64,000 nt of DNA from Methylocaldum sp002005105 (GCF_051027545.1 NZ_CP194901.1:1-64000); one strand, 5' to 3'; shown: positions 9,477-16,952, counted from the first letter of the stretch. Notes: generated by a model from the sequence alone, not told the origin. A program made the numbers and translations.

Positions 9477-9725
9477 TCAGCTCGGCGCTCCGGTCACCAG
9501 ATGGCTGGTGCGGTTGCCCGCCGCATCATAGCTGTAGGTGATGACCACCCCGTTGCTGTAGGTAGCGGTGATCACCCGCCCCAGCGTATCGTAGGTGTAG
9601 GTCACGGACCCGGCCCAGGCCGGGCCGGCCAGAGATGCCGCGACAGCGGCGCTTGCGATGATCGATGTGTTAGCCCTGGCGCCCAAACACGCCCCGGCCT
9701 TAAGAAGGCTGGAAAAGATTGACAT
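9477..9725 (-). CDS. Small secreted YD-repeat protein
   Basis: An 82-residue protein with an N-terminal hydrophobic signal peptide (SIIASAAVAASLAG, predicted cleavage after AWA) and a mature part of about 43 residues that is essentially two YD repeats (YTYDTLGRV and YSYDAAGNR). It is encoded on the same strand about 160 bp before the giant RHS gene and probably co-transcribed with it. It is far too short to form an RHS shell. It could be the 5' relic of an older RHS gene, or a genuine accessory peptide that caps or nucleates the RHS barrel. No family with known function was recognised. Confidence 0.6.
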   Translation of the reverse strand: MSIFSSLLKAGACLGARANTSIIASAAVAASLAGPAWAGSVTYTYDTLGRVITATYSNGVVITYSYDAAGNRTSHLVTGAPS

Positions 9726-9759
9726 CCTAGCGATTCCTTGTATCCCAGTAACAAAGCGT

Positions 9760-9866
9760 TCTGACAGCGAAGAGTCCTGTCAGACCGGTCTTTCCGGTCT
9801 CCTGGCTGGGAACGGCCACACCGTCTGACGGATTCCTAGCGCGCACAATTTTTCCAGTGGCCCCGG
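9760..9866 (-). promoter_or_regulatory. Structured 5' leader with a B12-box-like motif
   Basis: In the sense of the RHS operon, GCCACTG (9861-9855) is followed 47 nt later by AGCCAGGAGACCGG (9807-9794), which matches the 3' B12-box of cobalamin riboswitches in all but the final CC. Next come two hairpins: CCGG-centred stems at 9782-9800 and a CTGACAG/CTGTCAG stem at 9761-9783 that partly overlaps the first, so the two could be alternative structures. The leader starts just upstream of the small YD-repeat gene. The 5' half of a canonical cobalamin riboswitch is not clearly present, so this may be a degenerate or different element. Confidence 0.35.
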
Positions 9867-10174
9867 TCAGTCGCAAGTCGGAAAAGGCTGATTTTGGTGT
9901 GCGCTTTTACTGACAGTGTGTACGCATTGGCCGACACCGCGAGGCGATCACGGCCAACCGGGACTCAAAGCCGGCAGCTGGTTCTTTGAGAGGTATAGCA
10001 ACTACGCTTTTCCACCAAAGCTGCGGTCTACGTGGCGATCTGTGACAGCGCCAGGCTCTTGTTTTCATTCGCGAGGCGATGAACTGCACGCAAGGTATTG
10101 ACATCCTTCCCCGCCTGAAGTTGGGGATTCCCGAAGACAGACCTAGAGAGATTCATAGAATCTCCGCAAGGAAA

Positions 10175-10194
10175 CCCCTGACTTGAGTCAGGGG
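10175..10194 (+). other. Left-end subterminal hairpin of the IS200/IS605 element
   Basis: CCCCTGAC-TTGA-GTCAGGGG forms a perfect 8-bp stem with a 4-nt loop. It lies upstream of tnpA where the transposase recognises the left end. It could also form in the tnpA mRNA leader and limit translation, as in IS200. Confidence 0.7.
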
Positions 10195-10242
10195 AGGAAT
10201 TGCGGGTGCGCGAAGCGCACCATGTGGTGTACACTGTATCGC

Positions 10243-10656
10243 ATGGTCGAAGTAGTCACGAACCGTAATTGTGTTTACCAAACAGCCTACCATGTGATCT
10301 GGTGTCCGAAGTATCAGCGCGATGTGCTGACCGGAACGGTTGCTGAGGAAACGGGGGCAATGCTAGACGCGATTTGCATGGAACGGGGATGGCCGGTGAT
10401 CTCCAAGGAGATTCAGCCGGATCACATCCACCTGTTTGTCAGCATCCCGCCTGCCATTGCCGTAGCCGATGCCGTCAAGGTGCTCAAGGGTGTCACGGCC
10501 CGCCGTCTGTTCCAGACGTTCCCGGCGCTGAAGAAGCGGCTGTGGGGCGGAAGCTTGTGGTCGCCGTCGTACTACGTTGGCACGGCGGGCAATGTCAGCG
10601 CCGAGACCATCCGTTGCTACATCGAACGTTCCGAGCATGTCACTAAGAGGCGATAA
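10243..10656 (+). CDS. tnpA: IS200/IS605 Y1 (HUH) transposase TnpA
   Basis: A 137-residue single-strand DNA transposase. The HUH metal-binding motif is HIH at 61-63 and the nucleophilic Tyr is probably in CYIERS near residue 126. The start at 10243 (MVEVVTNRNC) is chosen because family members begin just before the VYQTAYHVIW strand; the open frame extends 20 codons further up but crosses the left-end hairpin. The protein is full length and looks intact, and is followed immediately by tnpB. Confidence 0.85.
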   Translation: MVEVVTNRNCVYQTAYHVIWCPKYQRDVLTGTVAEETGAMLDAICMERGWPVISKEIQPDHIHLFVSIPPAIAVADAVKVLKGVTARRLFQTFPALKKRLWGGSLWSPSYYVGTAGNVSAETIRCYIERSEHVTKRR

Positions 10657-10659
10657 GCG

Positions 10660-11808
10660 ATGATGCGCACGGCGTCGATCCGGCTGGAATTGAGCGCGGC
10701 GCAGGCCGACGCGCTCGCTCGCCTGCGAGCGTCTTACGCGGATGCGTGCAACCGTCTTGTTCCCATCGTGCGCGAGTACCGTCTGTGGAACCGCGTCGGT
10801 CTGCACCAGCGGACCTATACGATGCTGCGCGAAGCGACACCGCTGGGCAGCCAGATGTGCTGCAACGCCATCTTCTCGGTGTGCAAGGCGTACAAGGCGC
10901 AAAAAGAACTCGGTCGCATCAGGAAGGACGCGCCGGTTCCCGGAATCCGCTTCGACCGCGCCAGCGTCCACTTCGACAAGCGCACCTATTCCCTCAAGGG
11001 CGAGACGGTCTCGCTCTATACCCTCGATGGGCGCATTGAGGTGCCAATGCGCCTTGGCGAACACCAGCGCCGCATTCTCGAATCCGGCAAGCCGAAGGAA
11101 GCGGAGCTGGTCTTTCGCAAAGGGAAATGGTTTCTCAACCTCGTCGTCGAGTCTGGCGACGTTGAACCCGTGGCATCCGGCCCCGTGATGGGCGTGGATG
11201 TCGGAGAAAACAACCTCGCCGCCACCAGTACGGGCAAGGTCTTCGGCGGCGAGCATCTGCGCGACCGGCGCGACCGTTACCTTGCCCTGCGCCGTCGTCT
11301 TCAGTCCAACGGCAGCCAGAGCGCGAGACAAAAGCTCCGGCAGGTCTCCGGCAAGGAGGCGCGGCATGTGAAGCACATCAACCACGAAACGAGCAAGGCC
11401 ATTGTTCAGGCGGCAATCCAGGCCGGTGTCGCCAAGATCACGATGGAAGACCTGACGCATATCCGGGAGCGGATCAAGGCGGGCAAGCGCATGCGTGGCC
11501 GCCTGCACCGCTGGGCATGGCGGCAGTTGCAGACCTTCGTCGAATACAAGGCGAAAGTGGCGGGCATCGCTGTCGAGTATGTCAGCCCGGCCTATACCAG
11601 CCAGACCTGCTCGTGTTGTGGAGGGTTGGGGAAGCGCTCGAAACACCGTTTCGAGTGCCCTCACTGTGGTCTCCGGGCGCACAGCGACTGTAACGCCAGC
11701 CGGAACCTTGCCCGGATTGGCGAGATCGCCGTCTCGCCAAGGGCGGCTGTAAATACGCCTGATGTCGGGAGTGTGGATATGGGCAACCATGTCTGCGCTT
11801 CACAATAA
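10660..11808 (+). CDS. tnpB: TnpB RNA-guided endonuclease of the IS200/IS605 element
   Basis: A 382-residue protein with the complete RuvC-like nuclease: Asp180 in GVDVGENN, Glu263 in TMEDL, a zinc ribbon with Cys317, Cys320, Cys333 and Cys336, and a late Asp343 in SDCNASRN. Known TnpB proteins use an omega RNA from the 3' end of their own gene and right end to cut DNA, which helps retain the element. The gene follows tnpA by 3 bp and its stop lies 2 bp before the right-end hairpin. All catalytic residues are present, so it is predicted to be active. Confidence 0.85.
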   Translation: MMRTASIRLELSAAQADALARLRASYADACNRLVPIVREYRLWNRVGLHQRTYTMLREATPLGSQMCCNAIFSVCKAYKAQKELGRIRKDAPVPGIRFDRASVHFDKRTYSLKGETVSLYTLDGRIEVPMRLGEHQRRILESGKPKEAELVFRKGKWFLNLVVESGDVEPVASGPVMGVDVGENNLAATSTGKVFGGEHLRDRRDRYLALRRRLQSNGSQSARQKLRQVSGKEARHVKHINHETSKAIVQAAIQAGVAKITMEDLTHIRERIKAGKRMRGRLHRWAWRQLQTFVEYKAKVAGIAVEYVSPAYTSQTCSCCGGLGKRSKHRFECPHCGLRAHSDCNASRNLARIGEIAVSPRAAVNTPDVGSVDMGNHVCASQ

Positions 11809-11810
11809 AG

Positions 11811-11830
11811 CCTGCGACTTCAGTCGCGGG
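11811..11830 (+). ncRNA. Right-end hairpin and likely 3' scaffold of the TnpB omega RNA
   Basis: CCTGCGAC-TTCA-GTCGCGGG folds into an 8-bp stem with one G-T pair directly after the tnpB stop. In related elements the omega RNA spans the tnpB 3' end and this right end, with the guide coming from flanking DNA just outside. The guide would begin after about 11831-11840. Confidence 0.55.
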
Positions 11831-11857
11831 TTATTTACGTTCTTGGTCCACGACCGA

Positions 11858-12140
11858 CTAGACGCCAGCCGGTTCCCGTACCATGTTCAGGGCGGTGTCA
11901 TGCCGCCCGTCCGCCGGAGCCTCAAGAACCAACGGACAGCACAAGCCTACCCAATCACGGATATTCATCGCGGCATTGGCGTCGGCGTGTGCCTGCCGAC
12001 CGCAGCGTTCGCAACGGTAGGCGTGTTTCTTCCTGCGGTTGATATGCCCGCAGGCGTGGCACGTTTTGCTGGTGTAGGCAGCTGGAATCTTTTCAATGGC
12101 TATGCCCGCCAGTTGCGCCTTGTAGCCGGTAAAAGGCCCG
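11858..12140 (-). pseudogene. C-terminal remnant of a second, different TnpB
   Basis: On the minus strand an open frame of about 90 codons reads GYKAQLAGIAIEKIPAAYTS, then a zinc ribbon (CHACG...CERCG) and the RuvC-III motif AHADANAAMNIRDW, ending at TAG 11858-11860. It is the tail of a TnpB of another subfamily, converging on the intact element. Its 5' part is lost beyond about 12140, where the frame no longer resembles TnpB. Confidence 0.7.
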
Positions 12141-12318
12141 GACGCCCGCGGTTCAACGGGAATCCGGTTTCATTCGTTATGCCGACAGGCCGCAGGCCCG
12201 GCAATCAGAACAGCGACGTCCCTTTCGTCAGACCGCGAAAAAGACAGGCACGGGTCACACGTTGAGGAACGGCGCATGCATTGGCGCGCGTTCCCGATAA
12301 CCGCTACAACAGACGGAC

Positions 12319-12624
12319 TTACTCGCCGCCGTCATCGATGTCGCCATCCTCCACTCTACTTTGTTCAAGCCGTCGGCAGACCGCGACGATGATGCCCTCC
12401 ATGGCTTCCCGCCAAGGGCCTATCATCCGGTACGGCCGTCCATTACGGCGATAGAAGGCGACCATCCCGAGCCGCTGCCGCAGCCAGGGATCGCGCTGAA
12501 AACGTTCCCGCATCAGCTGGACGTATGCCTCGTCGTCGCCCTCCCAGCCAGACGGCGGGGCGAACGGATTGCCCGGATAACCGCCCGGAGCCGTATCCAC
12601 GAGCGTTGTATCGACGATGCCCAT
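12319..12624 (-). CDS. Hypothetical protein, 101 residues
   Basis: An acidic, soluble protein of unknown function with an Arg/Trp-rich middle (RERFQRDPWLRQRLGM). It has a perfect RBS (AGGAGG before GTAAGAC-ATG) and starts 12 bp after the stop of the primase-like gene on the same strand, so the two form an operon. It is the last gene of the leftward accessory cluster. Confidence 0.6.
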   Translation of the reverse strand: MGIVDTTLVDTAPGGYPGNPFAPPSGWEGDDEAYVQLMRERFQRDPWLRQRLGMVAFYRRNGRPYRMIGPWREAMEGIIVAVCRRLEQSRVEDGDIDDGGE

Positions 12625-12636
12625 GTCTTACCCCTC

Positions 12637-13728
12637 CTAAGCGGCGCGCCGACCGGCCGATCGCGAGAACGGGAACCCGGACGGACCCTGTGTCACCAGA
12701 ACGTCCAGCCAATCGACGCCCTCCCCTTCGGCTGGCCGGAACCGGTCCGGCAGCCAGATCTCGGCCGCCAGGCCGCGATCGGACATACGCTTCCATAGCC
12801 CTTCCGCCGCCTCGAGGCCTGCGCGCTTACCTTTTCGGAGCGGATCGTCGTCCGCCCAGATCAGGAGCTTGTCAACGCCTTCCGGCGGCTCGAACGATTT
12901 CATCAGCGCCGCGTTGAGCGTGGCCCAGGTCGGAAGGCCCGTCGCCTCTTGTACGGCGAGGGCCGTCTCGATTCCTTCGGCCACCCCCAGCAGGCGATCC
13001 GGCACACTCAGCCGAATGGCCGCCCCGGACAAGCGTTTCCCGTCCGGAACCGGCATCAGCTTCTTCGGCGATTCGACCGGCGCTTTCCGGCCGTCGGGGG
13101 TCAGAAAGGTCCGATGAATCGTCACCGGTTCGCTGGCTGAGGACAAGACCAGGCCGAGCATGGCCGGGAACACGCCGACCAAGCGTCCGTCCTCGGTCCA
13201 GTACTGAAGCGCCGGATGGTACTTCAGGTGGGTCAGGTCGGACGCTCTAACGGCCAGTCCCCGATGAGCCAGATATCGGCGCATGGGCTCCGCATCCGGA
13301 TGATCGACCGGCCGTGCGGCGCGCCAGATGGCCCGGAGGACTTCCCGGGTTCTCGCATCGTCCGTCTTGACGACCGGGCGCGTGGCTGGACGTCGGCGGA
13401 CGGGCATGACCGGCTTCGTGCCGACCAGCCCTAGAACATTCGCCACGGCTTCGAGTGCGTCGGGGAAACTCCATCCCTTGAGCCACATCAGTAGCGAAAA
13501 TCCGTCCGGATAGGCGCCGCAGGTGTTACAGACGCCGCCCCCGGTCTGTTCGACATCCCGATACAGCCGAAAGCCGTCGCGTCCGCCGTGGACAGGACAC
13601 GGCACATGCCTTCCGGGCCTCGCTAAGGCGGCCTCCAGTTCCGGCGCGAGAGCACCCAGGACGGTCAGCCAGGCGCCGCGGGCCGCGTTCCGCACCTCCC
13701 AGGATTCCAGAGATGATCGAGTCGTCAT
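12637..13728 (-). CDS. CHC2 zinc-finger/Toprim primase-like protein
   Basis: A 363-residue protein. The N-terminal zinc finger has Cys44, His47, Cys67 and Cys70, as in DnaG/P4-type primases, and the C-terminal half carries a Toprim domain (AEGIETAL, then WADDDPLRKGK). Such short primase-like proteins are common on plasmids and ICEs and may prime the transferred strand. The start at 13728 is preceded by GAGGAGACACAGC; a longer frame up to 14028 crosses a structured leader and is rejected. A 156-nt leader with a nested hairpin and a stem over the SD precedes it. Confidence 0.8.
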   Translation of the reverse strand: MTTRSSLESWEVRNAARGAWLTVLGALAPELEAALARPGRHVPCPVHGGRDGFRLYRDVEQTGGGVCNTCGAYPDGFSLLMWLKGWSFPDALEAVANVLGLVGTKPVMPVRRRPATRPVVKTDDARTREVLRAIWRAARPVDHPDAEPMRRYLAHRGLAVRASDLTHLKYHPALQYWTEDGRLVGVFPAMLGLVLSSASEPVTIHRTFLTPDGRKAPVESPKKLMPVPDGKRLSGAAIRLSVPDRLLGVAEGIETALAVQEATGLPTWATLNAALMKSFEPPEGVDKLLIWADDDPLRKGKRAGLEAAEGLWKRMSDRGLAAEIWLPDRFRPAEGEGVDWLDVLVTQGPSGFPFSRSAGRRAA

Positions 13729-13884
13729 GCTGTGTCTCCTCTTGAAAAAAGAAACCCCGCCATCGGGATTTCCTTCAACGTCCGCCGGGGCGCTGAAGGA
13801 AACCCCGGCGTACGGGGCGGATTGCTCGAAATCCACCCGGAGGAGACAGATTTCCCCTGACGGGGAGCGCGTCTCCCCCAGGGG
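13729..13884 (-). promoter_or_regulatory. SD-sequestering structured leader, copy 1 (primase-like gene)
   Basis: Hairpin I at 13884-13854 has outer stem CCCCTG/CAGGGG and inner stem GGGGAG/CTCCCC around loop ACGCG. Just after it, TGTCTCCTC (13848-13840) is perfectly complementary to GAGGAGACA (13741-13733), which contains the ribosome binding site. About 98 nt lie between the two arms and contain further GC-rich hairpins. Confidence 0.65.
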
Positions 13885-13964
13885 GTCAGATGTTTGAAGG
13901 GCGTGGCGGCTGACCACGCGCAACGAAAGTACCGTTCGTTTGGGGATCGGCCGGTGGGTCCGGC

Positions 13965-14186
13965 TCAGATCCCCAAACTTTTGCGAACCGCTTGCCTGGC
14001 TTCCGGGTAAGGCAAGCCAGGGCAGCAATAACCTCTGAACGCAAGCACACGAATAACGGCCGCCTTATGCAGCAGCGTCATCCGGTCCGCATGATGACGC
14101 AACATGGCGACCAGATCGTCGGTTGACGACTTGCACGCCGCGACCACGAGACTGTGGAAACGGCGCCGGCGTTCTGATTGACTCAT
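13965..14186 (-). CDS. Hypothetical small protein, 73 residues
   Basis: A basic 73-residue protein with an N-terminal helix (MSQSERRRRFHSLVVAACK) and a C-terminal CCPGLPYPEARQAV segment. Function is unknown. The start at 14186 is chosen for its RBS (CGGAGG, 5 bp spacing) and because a structured leader lies immediately upstream; the longer open frame reads through that leader. It is a monocistron-like unit in the accessory cluster. Confidence 0.55.
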   Translation of the reverse strand: MSQSERRRRFHSLVVAACKSSTDDLVAMLRHHADRMTLLHKAAVIRVLAFRGYCCPGLPYPEARQAVRKSLGI

Positions 14187-14255
14187 GACAGCCTCCGTTA
14201 TTGGCAGGGGTCCGGGGGCGTCATCCCCGTCCGGGAACACGCGACCCCGGACGGG
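14187..14255 (-). promoter_or_regulatory. Structured leader, copy 2 (73-residue protein)
   Basis: A perfect 10-bp stem CCCGTCCGGG/CCCGGACGGG (14255-14226) encloses a 10-nt loop GTCGCGTGTT. A following GCCCCCG can pair with the SD region CGGAGGC with one mismatch. It has the same architecture and place as the other leaders of the cluster. Confidence 0.55.
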
Positions 14256-14275
14256 TTGATACAACGTCGGTGAGG

Positions 14276-14701
14276 TTAGTCGGCCCGCTTGAAAAACACG
14301 GCGGTGCCCGGTTTTCCTCGGCCGACGAAGGTTTTCCCGCTTCGGCGGAAGTAGAGACGCTGGCCGGTTCGAGAGGCTTCGGCGATGCGGTCGCCGGTCC
14401 ACGTGGACACGATGATCGAACCGCCCAGTGCCTCGGCGGGGTAGAACACGGCGCCCTGACCGACCTCGCAGGTCTCGTCGAGCCCTTTGATTTCGGCTGC
14501 ACTCAGGGCACGGTTGTGAAGCTCCGCCTCCCCGGGGATCACATCGACTCGCCCGAAGGTCGGTTCAAAAACACCGTGACCGGCGGCGACCAGAAGATAG
14601 CCGAGGCAGCGCTCGATCCCCTGATCCTCATAGGTGATCAACGAGCCTAAGTTGTGAAGCGCGGCTCGCGCCGGTGTCCGGCGTTTCTTAGATGTTTTCA
14701 T
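14276..14701 (-). CDS. Hypothetical protein, 141 residues
   Basis: A basic protein beginning MKTSKKRRTPAR, with a later GDRIAEASRTGQRLYFRR segment and Gly-rich C-terminus. No domain recognised. The start has an SD (CGGAGAAG) that is the 3' arm of a perfect 9-bp hairpin, which argues that this ATG is the regulated start. It lies between RadC and the 73-residue gene, all transcribed leftward. Confidence 0.6.
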   Translation of the reverse strand: MKTSKKRRTPARAALHNLGSLITYEDQGIERCLGYLLVAAGHGVFEPTFGRVDVIPGEAELHNRALSAAEIKGLDETCEVGQGAVFYPAEALGGSIIVSTWTGDRIAEASRTGQRLYFRRSGKTFVGRGKPGTAVFFKRAD

Positions 14702-14769
14702 GAAAAGCTTCTCCGATCGTTGAAAAACCGGAGAAGCGCTCCCACCGGGGAAGCGTTTCCCCGGTCGGG
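14702..14769 (-). promoter_or_regulatory. SD-sequestering structured leader, copy 3 (141-residue protein)
   Basis: Hairpin I: outer CCC/GGG and inner CCGGGGAA/TTCCCCGG around loop ACGC (14769-14741). Second stem: GCTTCTCCG (14737-14729) pairs perfectly with CGGAGAAGC (14715-14707), hiding the GGAG ribosome binding site 5 nt before the ATG. Confidence 0.7.
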
Positions 14770-14831
14770 TGATGAAAATGGCCGTCGCGCGCCTGAAAAG
14801 GCGCTGCGGCTGTTACGGCTAGCGGAGTTCC

Positions 14832-15317
14832 CTACAGCAGACCGTGTTCAGCGAAGGAATAGACCGCGTCGGCACCGACGATGAAATGGTCGAGGACGCG
14901 GATGTCCAGCAGATTCAAGGCGGTTTTGAGCCGCTCGGTGATAGCCTTGTCCGCCTGGCTGGGTTCCGCCAAACCGGACGGATGGTTGTGACAGAAAATC
15001 ACCGCCGCCGCATGGCAGTCCAATGCCATCTTGACCACCTCGCGCGGATATACGCTGGCGGCGTCGATGGTGCCGTAAAACAACTCCGAGAATGTGATCA
15101 CTTTGTGTTGATTGTCCAGAAACAGACCGGCGAAGACTTCGCGGTCGTACTCGGCCAGTTTCAGCTGAACGGCGTCCCGTGCTGCATCCGGCGAGGTCAA
15201 GGCGGCTCCCCGCCGGAATTTGGCGGCGATGCGGCGTTTGGCCTCGGCGATGATGAGATCGGAATCGGCAGGAATGTAGTCCCCTATCCGATCGCGGATA
15301 TATAGCGTTGTGCTCAT
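14832..15317 (-). CDS. radC: RadC/JAB-domain protein
   Basis: A 161-residue protein of the RadC family (MPN/JAMM fold), with the metal-binding motif CHNHPSGLAEPSQAD near 109-123. RadC-like genes are frequent on plasmids and ICEs, where they sit beside anti-restriction genes; the biochemical role remains unsettled. It lacks the N-terminal helix-hairpin-helix of chromosomal RadC, as mobile-element forms do. The start at 15317 (MSTTLYIRD) has RBS GAGGAAG at 7 bp; an upstream Met at 15332 lies inside the leader stem. Confidence 0.85.
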   Translation of the reverse strand: MSTTLYIRDRIGDYIPADSDLIIAEAKRRIAAKFRRGAALTSPDAARDAVQLKLAEYDREVFAGLFLDNQHKVITFSELFYGTIDAASVYPREVVKMALDCHAAAVIFCHNHPSGLAEPSQADKAITERLKTALNLLDIRVLDHFIVGADAVYSFAEHGLL

Positions 15318-15379
15318 GGGATTCTTCCTCAAAAATCGGAGAAACCCATGCCCCGTCGGAGATTGGGTCTCCCCGATGG
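15318..15379 (-). promoter_or_regulatory. SD-sequestering structured leader, copy 4 (radC)
   Basis: Hairpin I (15379-15346) has inner stem GGAGA/TCTCC around CCCAA with outer CCAT/ATGG pairing. GGGTTTCTCC (15347-15338) then pairs imperfectly with the SD-containing GAGGAAGAATCCC (15330-15318) directly before the ATG. Position before radC recalls the published radC RNA motif. Confidence 0.6.
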
Positions 15380-15422
15380 AGATTGAACATCCGTCCTGCT
15401 TACCAGAACGGAGGATAAGGAC

Positions 15423-15863
15423 TTACCGGGTCAGGCCCAGTAGAGTTCCCAGCAGAGTAATCGCATCCTTGTTTACGATCAGAATGGCGAACAGGAGCAC
15501 CAGAAAATAGATGGTGAACTTCTTGTCCAACTGGACCAGGTCCGCCTTGGTTGCCATGCGCGGCTCCCAGCCGTCGATTCGGGCATCGACCCGACCGATT
15601 ACGGCAAGTAATTCCCTGCGCAATGATTCAATGTCCTGATGCAGGCTTTCCTTTACCGAGAGGACGTCCTCCTTGCTCGCCAACTCCTTCCGCAGTTCCT
15701 CGATGATCTCCAGCTTTTTCTGCTGGGCAACCTCGATGCTGCGGTTTTCGATCAGCGTGAGGCTCGCCTCAATGGCATGCGCCACCTGGCGGCTGTCGTC
15801 ATGCCCGAAGTGACGTTCTAAGATGTCGTAGATTTCGATCGGCAACGTCATACTTGTGCTCAT
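15423..15863 (-). CDS. Coiled-coil protein with C-terminal membrane anchor
   Basis: A 146-residue protein. A long central helix (about 35-100, IENRSIEVAQQKKLEIIEEL onward) is predicted coiled coil, followed by a DGWEPRMATKADLVQ segment and one transmembrane helix near the C-terminus (FTIYFLVLLFAILIV). The architecture resembles DUF1640-type tail-anchored coiled coils found near mobile genes. Function unknown. The start at 15863 is fixed by the SD GGAG, which is occluded in a perfect hairpin. Confidence 0.65.
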   Translation of the reverse strand: MSTSMTLPIEIYDILERHFGHDDSRQVAHAIEASLTLIENRSIEVAQQKKLEIIEELRKELASKEDVLSVKESLHQDIESLRRELLAVIGRVDARIDGWEPRMATKADLVQLDKKFTIYFLVLLFAILIVNKDAITLLGTLLGLTR

Positions 15864-15923
15864 TTTTGTGCTCCAATCAAAAACGGGAGCACAGCCCCCT
15901 TCGGGAAACCGGCTCCCGAAGGG
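15864..15923 (-). promoter_or_regulatory. SD-sequestering structured leader, copy 5 (coiled-coil gene)
   Basis: Hairpin I: CCCTTCGGGA/TCCCGAAGGG (15923-15897). Second stem: TGTGCTCC (15893-15886) pairs perfectly with GGAGCACA (15874-15867), which contains the SD, 3 nt before the ATG. Confidence 0.7.
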
Positions 15924-15967
15924 ACAACGAAAGTTTAACAACGCTACGTATTGCACGCGAGCCTAGG

Positions 15968-16432
15968 TTAGGCCGCGCGCGCATTCCGGCGTTCCTGCCG
16001 CCGGAGATAGAAAAATAACCGCTCGCGCAACTCGTCAGGGTCACACCCGCAGACGCGGGCACACGTGACGAAGCTGAACGGCTGTTCGTCGTTCGAAGCA
16101 ATCCACTGAAAAATGGATTGCCGGGTCTCTTCGCCCACGCGGCTATCGCCCAGCGTATGCAGTGTCCGCTGAAGAATGTCTTCGTGGAGCTTGAAGACCG
16201 CCTCGTCCGTCAGGCCCCGGAACAGCTCGGCGGGATCTCCACCATTGAGCCCGCCGACGAGCAGCTTGGCCAGCTCGGACTCGCCTTTCCCCGGCCAGCG
16301 GCGAAAGACGATTTCAAGCGGCGGCAGCGAGAGGCCATGGTAGCGGCATACGGCCTCATATTCGCTCTCCGTGACGCCGAAGAGATCTTCCGCGATCGCT
16401 TCGAGTTTCTTGGCAAATGCTTTGGGTTTCAT
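15968..16432 (-). CDS. Hypothetical protein, 154 residues
   Basis: A soluble, helix-rich protein (MKPKAFAKKLEAIAEDLFGV at the start, Arg-rich end RERLFFYLRRQERRN). Two Cys residues in a CARVCGC segment occur near the C-terminus. No family recognised. It is the first gene of the leftward cluster left of a divergent pair and has its own SD-occluding leader. Confidence 0.6.
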   Translation of the reverse strand: MKPKAFAKKLEAIAEDLFGVTESEYEAVCRYHGLSLPPLEIVFRRWPGKGESELAKLLVGGLNGGDPAELFRGLTDEAVFKLHEDILQRTLHTLGDSRVGEETRQSIFQWIASNDEQPFSFVTCARVCGCDPDELRERLFFYLRRQERRNARAA

Positions 16433-16498
16433 AACTAATCCCTCCTGCTAGCAAGCCGAAGGGATCAAGCCCCGTCAGGGAGCGATCTCCCTTCGGGG
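16433..16498 (-). promoter_or_regulatory. SD-sequestering structured leader, copy 6 (154-residue protein)
   Basis: Hairpin I: outer CCCC/GGGG and inner GGGAG/CTCCC around loop ATCG (16498-16470). ATCCCT (16465-16460) pairs with AGGGAT (16443-16438), which overlaps the strong SD GGAGGG. Confidence 0.6.
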
Positions 16499-16512
16499 GT
16501 TGCAGATTCATC

Positions 16513-16551
16513 GCTCCGGGGTATCCTGAGTAACCGAACAAACCACGGAGC
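16513..16551 (+). promoter_or_regulatory. Possible SD-masking stem before the small rightward gene pair
   Basis: GCTCCG (16513-16518) can pair with CGGAGC (16546-16551), which holds the SD of the gene starting at 16558. This mirrors the logic of the leftward leaders but lacks the large hairpin I on this strand. Confidence 0.35.
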
Positions 16552-16557
16552 CTGTTG

Positions 16558-16749
16558 ATGCCATTAAAAATGATCGAGGGCGGCAAACAGCATTACCTTG
16601 ACGAGGCCTGGAAGGCGATCGAACAATTCGCGATCACCGGCGATCCTTCTCACATGGAAAAGCTCTACGAGATCGATGCGCTCATCGCCCCGCGAGGCCA
16701 TCTCAGAGCTGTGCCTTTGCACGGCGATTGCCCGCTAAAGGTGTTCTGA
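16558..16749 (+). CDS. Hypothetical small protein, 63 residues
   Basis: A small protein with an N-terminal HYLDEAWKAIEQFAITGDPS helix. Its ATG at 16558 has SD GGAG at 7 bp. Its TGA overlaps the next ATG by one base (TGATG), indicating translational coupling. It diverges from the 154-residue gene. Function unknown. Confidence 0.5.
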   Translation: MPLKMIEGGKQHYLDEAWKAIEQFAITGDPSHMEKLYEIDALIAPRGHLRAVPLHGDCPLKVF

Positions 16750-16952
16750 TGAACGAAAAACGTTTTCAGGTCTTCGACGGCACCAAACAACGCCGTCTTT
16801 TGGAAAGGCGCGCGCTGATGGCTTTCGATGTCCCCGACGAAGAATTCGAGGCCTTGCTGGAGAAACTACGCCCTCGTGGGCGTCTTACTCTCGCGTATTG
16901 CGCCGATTCTCCAGCCCCGCAACCTCAGATCGAGCTTGAAGCTCTTCTATGA
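16749..16952 (+). CDS. Hypothetical small protein, 67 residues
   Basis: Starts at the TGATG overlap with the preceding gene and encodes an acidic peptide (VPDEEFEALLEKLRPRGR). Its last 68 bp overlap the 3' end of a leftward gene on the other strand (16885-17103), a tail-to-tail antisense arrangement. No family recognised. Confidence 0.5.
   Translation: MNEKRFQVFDGTKQRRLLERRALMAFDVPDEEFEALLEKLRPRGRLTLAYCADSPAPQPQIELEALL

Larger units (their letters stand above)
10104..11840 (+). mobile_element. IS200/IS605-family element with tnpA and tnpB
   Basis: The element contains a Y1 transposase gene and a tnpB gene in the same orientation, three bases apart. The left side has a hairpin-prone sequence (CCCC...GGGG at 10110-10126) and a strong hairpin at 10175-10194. 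The right side has a hairpin at 11811-11830 that starts 2 bp after the tnpB stop. IS200/IS605 elements have subterminal hairpins and no inverted repeats or target duplications, so the exact ends are uncertain by a few tens of bases. Confidence 0.8.

Noticed and set aside
9760..9935. Calling a full cobalamin riboswitch
   Set aside because: Only the 3' elements (GCCACTG and the B12-box-like stretch) are convincing; the 5' half does not match well, so it is kept as a candidate structured leader.
10363..11790. 475-codon minus-strand frame opposite tnpA/tnpB
   Set aside because: Antisense shadow of the two IS200/IS605 genes, which have full catalytic motifs.
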